DNA of 64,000 bases. Origin: Edolisoma coerulescens (lineage: Eukaryota; Chordata; Aves; Passeriformes; Campephagidae). The translations under genes and the position numbers were made by a program. Of the stretch, positions 31,604 through 42,412 are shown one piece after another (positions within the stretch are counted from its first letter, which is position 1; each line of letters begins with the position of its first letter). The notes beneath the pieces are model-generated. The model was not told the origin of the DNA. It made no database searches and saw nothing but the letters and a program-made list of their open reading frames with translations. The stretch covers positions 63,328 through 127,327 of the forward strand of contig VWZW01001044.1 of assembly GCA_013397115.1 (NCBI GenBank), given 5' to 3'.

Positions 31604-34600
31604 TACTGCAGCAAGGCAAAGGCTGGTGAAAAATCCTGCCTGTGGCACATTTAATTTGCCATAATTTCAACCTTTCTAGAAGCAGCCAGGATGAGCTGAG
31701 CGCTGGAGGAGTTTGGCTGCACTTCATGGCTATTTTTGATATCATGACATGGCTTAGAAAGATTTTGCATCAATTCAGCCCACTTCAGCTCCCTCCCCTC
31801 CTCTGTGAAAGCCACCTGGCAGGACCTCCCATGCCCTGCTCCCTCGAGGTGCCCGTCTGGGTGCCCCAGGGTGACTCTCAGACCAGCTGCAGCTCCCACC
31901 GTGGTGCAGTTCCCGATGCTGGGGAATCCCCACAGTCCCTCCTCTGCTGTTTCCAGTCCCTCCTCGCATCCAGAGCACAAAAAGGGAAAAAAAGGTGAGT
32001 TTTGGAAGGAATAAAAGGCCGAGCAAGCCCCATGTCAGAGCGAGTGAGTGTGCAAAGCTTTGAATCATCTGACTCCGTGTTTATCCAGCGCTCCTGGGAG
32101 CTGGGGGGAAGCGGAGGAGTTTAGGAAGTTCACAAGCAGAGTGCTTGTGTTGTTTCTGGCACGAAATTCCCAGTCATGTGTGTCCCTTCACAATGCCATT
32201 AACCTCCCATGCAGGGGCTGGGACACCCTCAGGAATGATCAGCTCCCCCAGGGATGAGTGGGGTGGTTGTTCCTGGCAGCACCAAGGCTGAGCACTGGGC
32301 AGGGGCAGCAGCACAGGGAGCTCTGCCTTCTCCTCTGGGGTCACCTCTCTGCAAAGAGCCCCTCGGGGTAAAAAACCAGAGGCAGACACTACAAATCCAT
32401 CCTGTGCCAGTGCAGCCCAAAGAGAAAAGTGTTACAATACTCTGTAATTACAGCCAGCCTCAAAGAAGACGCTTTATGAGGGCATTAATCAGCTGCTCAG
32501 CTCCTCCAAAAGGAAATAATGGGATTTTAAAACAATGCTGGGGTTTAATTTGACTCAGCAGCAGCTTAGAGGTGTTTCTCCCTTCGCAAGAAGTTCCAGC
32601 TGTTTGAGAGTTTGACCACTTGGATGACAGAGGAAAAAATACATATGTATGAATTTAAATGATGGTCCTGCCTAGTTTCAGATATTTACAACTTTCAGGG
32701 TGAAGCACAGCCTTTTCCAAAGCAAAGTGGCAGCATCAGTCATGTGCAGCTGAGGCTGAAGAAGTTAATTAGTACGTAGGTGTTATTTAGGTAGCTAAAT
32801 GGGACTTGATTGGAATGCTAAAATGCATTTGGCCCAGTTCAGTGCCTTTTTCAGCAGTACCTGAGCTCCCTCCAGTTCAGAGGTCAGAGTGCAGCCCACA
32901 CTTACTGGTTTTTAGCTTTCAGTGTCCTCCTGATTAAATTGTTGCTGTGGTGAAAGTTGAATATTTAGGTTGTATGGAAAATAGAGAAATTGAACGTGAA
33001 TTGAAGTTGTTTATTTTTTAATTAATTGCCAAGCAAAAATGTCCAGGGCTGTTAATTAGTGTCTCACTCCTAGCAGCAGGTGGGACAGGGCAGCTCCTGG
33101 CAGCATTTCAAGCATTCACTGTTGATAACATTTATGGCAGAATGAGCAATGTAAGACATTTTATTTTGCTGCTTTCTCAAAAAAAAAAAAAGAAAGAAGA
33201 AAAGAATGGGATAGATCAGTTCAAATTAAACAGCAGCAAAAGTGAAATGAGACATTTGTGGTTTCAGCTCCCTGGCTGCACTGGTGAGCTCTCTATCAGG
33301 GGGATCAAAGGCAATTTTTAAGCAGCTCTTGTATGTTCTGCTTTGAAGTGACTGTTGTAGATGTCTTCTAAAAAGCAGCTGAGCTGCATTTTTCAGTTTT
33401 AGATACAGGGCTTGAAAAGCCGCCAGGTAACTGAATTTCCCTGTGTATGTCTGTGAAGTTTATTGTGTGTAGAAGAAGGTACAGAACACCTCAGCTTCTA
33501 CTGATTCCTTCTGCCATGACATCTGGGCTGATGGAAACAGCAAATACCACTGGGGGTTCACAGGAATTGTTTTTGAGATCCAGGGAAGAGCCAGCAACAG
33601 ATTCCTGTCACTTGCACTAATTGCTCACAATTGTGCACAAGGGTTTGTAGCTCAGTGCTTGCACGCTGGATTTTCATCTTACATTCAGGAGGTTCTTCTC
33701 CTCTCCTTTTTCCCATTCTTTGTTTCCAGCTTTTCCTCCTTTGTAGCCTCCTTCACAGTTTTCCACATCACCATCTTTTCCACACACAGTATTTTTCCTC
33801 TCTGGATTTCATTTCTTTTCTGCAGTTCTGTGTGGGAACACAAGACTTCACAAGCTCCAGCATGGCTGTCTGAGGAGTCACTGAACGATCAGGTGAAGAA
33901 TAAACCACATTAACCCCTATTTTCAGAGCTGGTAAAAGCAACTTACAAATTAATTGCACTGAGAAACACAGGGAAAGAGGCTCCATCCTGAGTTAAATGG
34001 ATTAAACTTCAGCTTGTCCAGTTGCACGGCAGCTACACAGCCCCGACCCTGTGCACACCCCAAAGATCTTCTTAAAAGTTACTCCTGTGGGACTCAACTC
34101 CCTCAAATCAATATTTAAAATGTCCTTCAAAACCGAGTTGTCTTTGTTTTGACACCATTTTTCCCCTTTAATAACGATTCCCATTATTTTAAATCTCTGT
34201 AGAGTGGTGGCCAAACACAGAAGGTGCCGATGCCAAATCCAGGGAGGATGTATCCATGGCAGGAGAAGGAGATGACACAGGGAGGCTCAGGCTACATTTC
34301 CTGAGAATTTTCTTAACAGCAAGAGCCTTTGCTAAGAGTTATTTGATGGAATTTGTGCTGGAACACTTGGGGAAAAAAAGTTCTCTAGTTTTTATGCATT
34401 CAAAGCTCTGTAGATTTTCACTTCAATTTGCTCCACAGAAACTGATCTAAATGTAAAGAATGTTTCAATCAACATCTTTTAGCATAAATGATACACTGGA
34501 AACATGACAAAACATTAAGTATTCAGTTACATCCCAGGGTCCCATGGCTTTTATTCCACATACAATGAAATGGATGAGGCCTGGAGCGGGCTGAGAGGTA

Positions 34601-37600
34601 AAGGTTAAATTATGGATATGTATTCAGCTTTTGAGCAGTCTGAGAAGCTGTCAGGCCCTGCAGCCCCTCTCCCATGAAAGGCTTGTCAGCACGTGTTCCC
34701 AGAGCGGTGGGAGAGCCGCCCCGGCAGCCGAGGAGCCGAGCAGGATGTCAGGGGCTGAAAGGCTGGAGAAGAATAGAACGAGCAGTGGTCTATAAACCCA
34801 CTACAACTCCTGTTTGTTCCTTTGGCACCGCAAACCCACTCCAAAACAGAGGCCAACTGTTAACAGAGGCGAAGCCAACTTCATCTTTTGCAGGCTGACA
34901 AATGGTCATGTAAGTTACCAAATAACCCAAGACCTCGGGATTAAACTTCTCCAATTGTTTTCACATGATGCAACTTTAAATCTTTCTTTTGAACAGTATT
35001 AAATTTCCTTTCATTCCCATAAACTTCAGAAAAAGTTGACTGCTCTCACATTTCAGACTGTGACCCAGCTAACTTGCACTTTTCCCCTCTGCTAGTCTGG
35101 AGAACAGAATAATGAAATTCAGACAACAGTGACCAAATGTTGTTCTGTAGAACTTTCCTTTTACAAAACAGATGAATACTCCTGGGCTCCAAAACACTGC
35201 AGGGAACAAAACTTTCAAACCTTATGGAAATAAAATAGTAAGCCTGTGCAGTGACTTCATCTCCTTTATCAGATCAGAGCCATTTTCACTGGAATCAAAA
35301 TGAATTTTAAAAAAAAGTCCATTCTAAATAGAGAAAAGAATTAAAAAATCCCACTGAAGCCACTATTGAAATACTACTTTATTTAAAACCCCCACACCCA
35401 GGTGAGAGAAAGCTAAATTTTACAGAGCTTTAGAGGGAGAAAACGTCTTCATCATCCTCATAATTGACATAATTCTTTGTTGCAGATAGAAGTGTGCTTT
35501 CATAACACAGGAAAATAAACATTTTCGTGTTTGTGATTCACAAGGAGATAAGCAGATGCACTGTGTGCTGTGACTGGGACAAAGGGCCATCGAGAGGCAC
35601 CACAGACACTCTTGGGGGGGTTTGGCCACTGCAGGGGCTGGAATTCCTCCCTGGAGGTGCTGAGCTCTCCGGGATCTCACTGGAACCCCACCAAGTCGGT
35701 GCCCTCAGCATCCTGCCAGACGAGGCCCTGTATTTACACAAGGAGAAATCCCCACTGTGCTGCAGCTCTGCTGCTGCTGGGAGTGGGATTGCAGTCACTT
35801 AAACCCACTGCAAATTCAGCCACCAGAGTCAAAATAAAAGGAGCCAAAATATATAAAGCCAGCAGACGAGGTTTATGGGGGAACTAAAGCAAACATTCAC
35901 CAGGAAGATTTAGTGCAGCCAAATTGTTCTAAGTGAATGGGGTACCTCAGCTGATGGTGGGGCACATCTCTGGGTTAGTGGTGTGCTAAACTCATGCTGA
36001 TGGCAATAAAAGCTTTACATGCAAAGTGAGTGGAAAATACGAGATGTTAGATAGGACAATACAAGTCTATAAACCTGATACCTAAACCCTGCTCTCATAG
36101 CTTTGCCAACCCCCTGCAAACTTCCATGCAAATTCCACCCGTGGATCCTCAGTGTTTGTCTTAATTGGAAGTCTTAAAGGTGAATTGAAATGTTGTTGGA
36201 ATAAAAACCTGTTTAAGATGCCAAATCCCTGTGTAGACTTGCAAGTAAATAAATTGTAAAGGCTGACTAGGGGCCTTCCTATTAACCTGCCAAACCACCA
36301 GCCCTGGAATCTCTTTTTCTCCTGCAAAAGTTGTGATGTTCTCCTTCCTCTAATGATTGAAGTGTTTTACTGCCTCACGTGCCTGGCCACAAAGATGAGG
36401 ATGTTGAGGAAGGTGATGAAATCTCCTTGTTCATCCTGAAGATGCCGTGGTCCTTGCTGGAAGGAAGGGCTGGGGCTCCCTGCAACTGGTGGGAAGTGAT
36501 GGCTTATGACAGCTGGATGTAATATTGGTTCAGCTTTCCAAACTATTGCCTTAATAACCTTCTCTCTGAATCAGATTTTTTTGAGGACTGGGTTGGTTGA
36601 TTCCTTTTGGAAGAAGCAAACAAACTCTGTGCGAGGAACTTGGAAGTTACAGAGCAGTTTCATCTGAAATTACCTGAGATGTTTTGCAAAAGGACAGCTT
36701 GGTCACGCCCAAACTCTGCCACGAATCCATGCCCTTCCTTTCCAGGCTCCCTTCTGGAGCTAATGAGAAAGACATAAAATAATTGCAGTTTCCTCCCTAA
36801 GGATAACTACAAAGCTCAGCAGCTCAAGTGTGAATGCCCAGCCTGGGTGGGTGTTTGGAAGTGTTGCTGTTACACGCTTCTCCCACTGACTGCACCACGT
36901 CTGCTCCTGAAATGGGCACTTCCAAAGTGCCCAGCACAAGGGATGTCACATGGAATGAAAGGCTGGGGTGCCAGCTCAAAAAATAACGTCATAACAACAA
37001 CAAAACCAATGCATAATAAGCGTGCCACTATTTGCATATATAATTAAGTATTTGCTGGTGCTTGTGTCCCATTGTCACCCTCCTTTTCCCAGAAGGGTGC
37101 CATTATGTGTTATGGAGGGATGTGAAGAACAGAGTCCTCCTGGGATATAAATATATGTATATTTATTCATATATATAAAATTCCAGTGTAATACACACAT
37201 GAAAGAATTGTGGTCTATTTCAAGGCTTTTCCTTTCATCTTTTCCGTAGTTTTCTGCCAATTTTCAAAGTGCTCCCAGACCATAGACTGAAGGGAATTAT
37301 CTGAACGAGGCTGACCTGCACCTCCTGATGCTCCCTGTGCCATTCCCCAGGGCTACCCTTGTCCCCTGACCCCCACAGTGCTCCCTGCCACATTCCCTCC
37401 GGCTGCTGGGCCTTTGCCTTCCTCTTAAAGCAAAGGGAAAATTCCAGCTGAGGAGACAGAGCTGTTGCAAAGACTGGCACAAATCAGCTCCTCCTCACTG
37501 GCCTGACCTGCTGCCTTCAGGATAAAACTATTTATTCTCATATCTCCCATCCCTTTTAAAGAAACACATTATTTGTGCTGCACTTGCTCCTGAAACTTCA

Positions 37601-40224
37601 CCAAGTGGACAAGGTTTTCACCTGAGTTAGACAGAACTCCTTTCCTAAAGAACTCAGTGCAAGTTATATCTAAATCTTTCCACTTTTAATGTAACAGCAA
37701 TTGTTGTTTTCCATCTTATGATTTAAAAATCCACGGTGAAACCAGCTTTACACTGTGTCTTTCCAGGGATGCACAGATTCTAGGAATCCAGGGAAGGTCT
37801 AACCTCACTTCCAGCTTCCACTCTGGAAGCCCCAACACGCTGGTGTAATTCCAGTTGAATTTCAAGTGGGCAAAGGATGATTGATATGGCCTCAAAGGGT
37901 GGAATCAAAAAATCTGGTATAGATTAATAGGAATATTAGTGAAAGCTGGAAAGGAAAACAAGGATTCTTTTCTAATGTGACATGATACTTAAGAACACAC
38001 ATTGTCAGTAACTACAAATGTGTAATGTTTCTCTTTTATTTTGCTGTACTTCTGACACGATTCTCTTACAATACTTTGCTTATCATCCTCTTGTGAGGTT
38101 TATTGTACTTACAAATCATTCCCAGACAGCTTCTTTGCTATCTTTTCATTAAAAAAAAAAAAAAAAAAGAATAAGAAAGTTTTGTGGATAATACATTTTC
38201 CCTGCGGGAACTAATTCCACAAAGATATTGACTACAAGCCTGTCGTTGTTTTAAAATATGTGGACATGTATCAAATGGTTGATTCTTCTCCCCAGAGTCA
38301 CCTTCTGAAGCTTTATGTGTGCACTTCATCTCCCAAGCATCCTGAGACCGCGGAGGAGAAACTCCAATTTGTCCTCCCAAGCCAGTGCTTACCCCTACCT
38401 CGAATTCTTTTTGCCATCAGATCGCTGTGGAGGCTCCGTGCTATCCATTCTGGGGTCTTTAGGGCTGTGTCCACTCCAGTTCCTTTGTTGAATATATTTT
38501 TAGCCCTTCCACTGTGGGCTGACAGACTGCAGCATGTTAAAGCAGGGAGAATATTTGTATTGATTTCCAAATGCTGCAGATTGAGAGCAGATGTACCACG
38601 GATTCCCCAAACGTATGTTTTAACTTTCATTTATGTGCTGTGCTGAGCAGTCTGCGAGCCAGGAAGTGATTTATATCTGCTAATTGCATGCACTTTGGTA
38701 GATTTGCAGCTAAAAATAAGTGGTTTGTTTTTTAATTATAAATGATTTATCCTCTCAAGCTGCACGGAGCTAAAACTTCGAAGCTAAACAAGAACTTGGA
38801 GAATCTGCATTTAGTTTCTGCATCTGCCACGGAACTTTTTTGTATCTTTAGTGGGTTATCCCTGTACCCAGCTCAGAGGAATCTGGATCTCATGGACATC
38901 TTACTTCATCACACAACAGAGAGACGAAGGAAACACTTTTGTGTTACAGCTGAAGAGGTGCAGCAGCAGTTGCTGCCAAAAGCAGGGGGTCAGTGGAGAC
39001 CCTGGAGAAGGCTCCCACTCACCTTCGCTGGATCCAACGCTCCGGCAGCTGTGGGAACTGGACCCAGCTGGGTGATCGGAGGGAACATCGCTCCCATTCT
39101 CTCCCACCAGAGCGTTCATTGAACGGACTTGCCTGGGTGAACACAAGAAAACACAAGAGGTGTTTTCTTGCGGGCAGCTCGCTGTTAGATCAGTCAGAAG
39201 TAACCCAAAATGTCACTTCGGAGGGTCAGGGCAGGCAAGCCCGGGCTGGTGCCGCAGCACTGCAATCCCAGCTGCACGGCCTGACCTTCCCGCTGGCACG
39301 GCTCCGGTATTCCCGGTATTCCCTGTCTCTGGGAGAAGTGTCAGCCCCCTGAGGGCACTCATTGCTCTTAATGACCGCAACCTCACCCCACCTTGCCTGG
39401 GGCTCTCTTTAAGCTCAGCCCTGGCCCCCTCGCAGTCTGTCCCTGCAGCATCCCTGTGTCTGGCTATGGACCTGCTGCGGCCCGACTTCCCTGCTTGACC
39501 TCGGAGCTGTGGTTGATTCCCAGCTTGATCTCAGGGCTGCCTCACCACCCTGAACGTGCCTGATGATCTTGGCTCGGCCTGGGCCTGCCTTGTTCACCTG
39601 GATTAGGGGTGGTGCTTCAAGGACCTAAACTCGGGCACCCAGGTCCCAGTAGCTGACAGTCCCTTCCATGTGTCACACCAGATCCTAAAACACATCAAGC
39701 TTGGCTCGCCTTGTCCGTTTCATCCATGTTTGTTTGTTGGTCAGTTTTCCCGAGGAAATGGACAATCTCTTGTCCTTGTCCTGGCTGGTGAGAGGAGGAA
39801 TCTGTGCATGTTTGTATGTGTGAGGAGAAGGTGGTTCCAGACCTCAATCTCCTTCCCTAACACGCTGCCAGATGTTTATCTGGGTTTCTTCCTCCTCTTG
39901 AAACTCTTATTAGTGTCTGACAAGAAATACAACATTCATATGGCAGAAGAAAAGCCTAAGGGATCTGATTGAGCAGGAAGTGAGGAGGAAATTCCTTTAA
40001 TCTTGTCCTTGTTTCCACTCTGCTTATGAGCTTTTTATTAAACAGTTGCTGACTTTTGAAATCCCAAACCTAATCTAAGCATCCCAGGAATGTGATCATT
40101 CTCCTGGATGGAAAGTAGTTATCACTCCTAGGAGCTTCAACCAGCTTTGGCAGTGTCCTCCAACTCCAGCAAAAATGTTATCCACGATTGGCAAGAGGGA
40201 ACTCCAGCCTTCCTGCCCAAAATC
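31604..40224. other. Intergenic region upstream of ROR1
   Basis: This 8.6-kb stretch is largely free of recognisable transposons and mostly AT-rich. Simple features include an A-rich run at 33179-33191 and an 18-A run at 38151-38168. Segments around 32580-33050 and 38560-38770 are AT-rich with homeobox-like TAATTA cores and may be regulatory; that is inference. No exon is supported. Confidence 0.55.
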
Positions 40225-40360
40225 TCAGTTTTTGATCACCAGAGAGAGGGAAAAGCATGTTTGGGGTCTGAGCTGGTTGATAAGGTGGGGATCGATCACA
40301 GGCTGGACTTGGTGGTCTTAGAGGTCTTTTCCAACCTCAACAATTCTGTGATTCTGTGAA
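40225..40360 (+). mobile_element. CR1 LINE 3' tail upstream of ROR1 exon 1
   Basis: CAGGCTGGACTTGGTGGTC, TTTTCCAACCTCAACAATTC and a double tail ATTCTGTGATTCTGTG mark the CR1 3' end. Its 3' flank (AAAGCG...) recurs in diverged form at about 40686. Confidence 0.85.
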
Positions 40361-40409
40361 AAGCGCTCCTCTCCAAGCGCAATAGTCCCACAGACTGCGG
40401 TTACTGTGC

Positions 40410-40640
40410 GAGGGGCAGAGCCCTGGGAAGGGGAGGGGATGGAAACCCTTCCAGTGGGGATGACCACGCACTGGAACAGATCGTCCAGCGAGGGTGTGGA
40501 ATCTCCCTCACTGGAGATATTCCAGAACCCTCTGGACACAACCCCATGCTGTGTGCTCCGGGATGTTGGAGAAATGAAGCTGGACCAAATAACCCGCGGT
40601 GNCCCGCGGTGCTCCCTTCCAACTCGATTCTGTGATTGTG
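40410..40640 (+). mobile_element. CR1 LINE fragment with single-N join
   Basis: The region GGAATCTCCCTCACTGGAGATATTCC, CCATGCTGTGTGCTCCGGGA, CTTCCAACTCGATTCTGTGATT is CR1 sense sequence. A lone N at 40602 is flanked on both sides by CCCGCGGTG, which suggests an assembly join between overlapping contig ends. Confidence 0.8.
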
Positions 40641-40648
40641 CGGCTGCT

Positions 40649-40841
40649 CACAGGTCGGACCCGATAATCCTGGAGGCGATTCTGTGGAAAGCGTTCCCTC
40701 CGCGACAGCGACAATCCCGCAGGGACGGTACGAGGGGCTGCCCCCGGGGAAGGGGAAGAGGAAGGGGAAGAGAAAGGGATANCCCGCTGCTCCTGCTGCT
40801 GCGCGCGGGCAGCCGCGCCGAGCCCGGGGACGCCACGCAAG
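40649..40841 (+). promoter_or_regulatory. ROR1: CpG island over presumed ROR1 first exon
   Basis: From about 40650 to 40960 the sequence is GC- and CpG-rich with no TATA box, fitting the 5' end of a developmental gene. It starts with a third CR1-tail remnant (CAGGTCGGACCCGATAATCC ... GATTCTGTGG). A single N at 40782 interrupts it. No start site can be placed. Confidence 0.5.
40783..40841 (+). CDS. ROR1: ROR1 exon 1, 3' part only (signal peptide end)
   Basis: After the N at 40782 the frame reads PLLLLLRAGSRAEPGDATQ and then G|GTAAGG, a strong donor at 40842. ROR1 is a receptor-tyrosine-kinase-like Wnt5a receptor with Ig, Frizzled, Kringle, transmembrane and kinase parts. Human ROR1 exon 1 encodes a leucine-rich signal peptide ending in AAAQ with a phase-1 donor; the leucine run, terminal Gln and phase 1 all agree. 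ROR1 is also the next same-strand gene after PGM1 in human. The start codon and first dozen or so residues are missing, lost at the N. The purine-rich sequence before the N does not encode them. No other ROR1 exon is in the window. Confidence 0.55.
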
Positions 40842-42189
40842 GTAAGGGGGACGCGGCGGTCCCGGGGTGGGATGAGGGCGGCGGGGCCGGCGCCGAGGGG
40901 AGCCCGGCGGCTCCAGCGCTGCCCCCGCGCCGCCTCCCGTTAACGAACGCGGGGGGTTAGACTCGGTCTGTGTTTAATCGCTTCGTAAAAAAGCGCTTTC
41001 CAAGTGTTGGGGCCAGTAACCATTCCCAGCGTAACCATTCCCAGGCGGTCCCGCTTTGCGGTCCGTGATTGATGGTGCCCGAGGTGTGTTATCGCGCTGG
41101 GGACTCGTCCCTTCGATCCGGCTCTGAGGGCACGGTTTGCCGTCTCACCCCGCTTGTGTCCCTCAGAAATGTTTGTTATTTTCAACAATAACCTTAAAGA
41201 AAGCGTCTCCGTTTTGTTGTTAGCGAGTGATATTTATCCCGCGATCCTTCTGCTTTATCAGGGTTCTGATTGCAGCCTTTTTGCGAGTGCTTTATAGCGT
41301 AGCCCAGGCATAAAGGGACCTTGGAATCGGGATAGCTGGAATTGGGCAAGGAATGATTCCTTCAGGCCAAGTCAGTAAAAAGTGAGCAGTGTTTTTGGAC
41401 GCCTGCATGAGAATTTCACTGAGAGTTGGATATACGTGAGCTCCGGCTCCTCCAAAGCGTTTTGTGGTGGGTACTTCAATCACAAGCCACCTCTGAGAAG
41501 TCCTGTTGGTCGTATGCCTGTATTTAATATTTAAAGACGTGAAAAAAGTGAACGCTAAAGAGAGAAAGTTGATGATAAAAGCCAAAATTGAACCCGAATT
41601 GTAAATACTATGGGATAACTGCCTTTCAAAAATTGCTTGTAGCTAACAGATATAACTCTGCGCCTGGGTTTCTGCCGGTGTTCCAGCGTGTCCCTGAGGA
41701 TGCTGCTGTTCCCGGGGCTGTGGGTGAGGGAGTGGATGTGTTGGAATGACTCCCCGATGTCCCCGTGCGGCTCACGGGAGTCTCGTGGCGCAGATTCAAT
41801 GGCTGGATGAGTTCTAGCTTGGGGTCGGAATTCTTCACGACATCTCAATGGGAAAATTTTCAAAAGTCGATTTCTAGTGTCTCCAGGGAATGCTATGTGT
41901 GCTTCATAAATAGCTGTGTTTTTAAAAGGGGGGAAAAAGGGCCATTTTCTCCCTGGTTTTTCAGATAATTTCAAAGCTTTAGGGCCATATGAATTTTGTG
42001 CGTGTTTCAAAGAGCCTGGAAGGGAAAAATAAAACTCCATTAACATAAAGCAACTGACCATGTTGGGTCTAAAACCGACCATTTCTTGTTTCCTGTGGAT
42101 TCTGCTGGGAAGTATCTACCAGAGTATGAATTCACCTTTATGGGAATATATTAATGTAGTCATTACAGTACAGGTCATGTAGTACAAGT
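40842..42189 (+). other. ROR1: ROR1 intron 1, first part
   Basis: The CpG-rich sequence fades by about 41160. I see no exon. The minus-strand 175-codon frame at 41555-42082 lacks any support beyond being open. Confidence 0.5.
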
Positions 42190-42412
42190 TACACCAAGAG
42201 GGGGTTCAGCTCAACATAAGAAAGCATTTTTTAATAGTGAGAACAATAATTCACTGGATTTACCACCGCAGGAACGTGGTGGAATCCCCATTGATGGGGG
42301 TTTCTGAGATGAGACTGCATAATCTCAGCCAGGCTCCCTTCCCTACAAAAGGCTGGACCAGGTGATCCTTCCAGTTCCCTTCCAGCCTGGACTGTGATCT
42401 GTGATTGTGTAC
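42190..42412 (+). mobile_element. CR1 LINE fragment
   Basis: CAGCTCAACATAAGAAAGC, GAACGTGGTGGAATCCCC, AAAGGCTGGACCAGGTGATCC and CCCTTCCAGCCTGGACTGTG with tail CTGTGATTGTG follow CR1 in sense orientation. Confidence 0.88.

Noticed and set aside
38151..38168. 18-A run as the tail of a processed pseudogene
   Set aside because: No upstream coding remnant, poly(A) signal or flanking duplication is visible; a simple A tract is enough.
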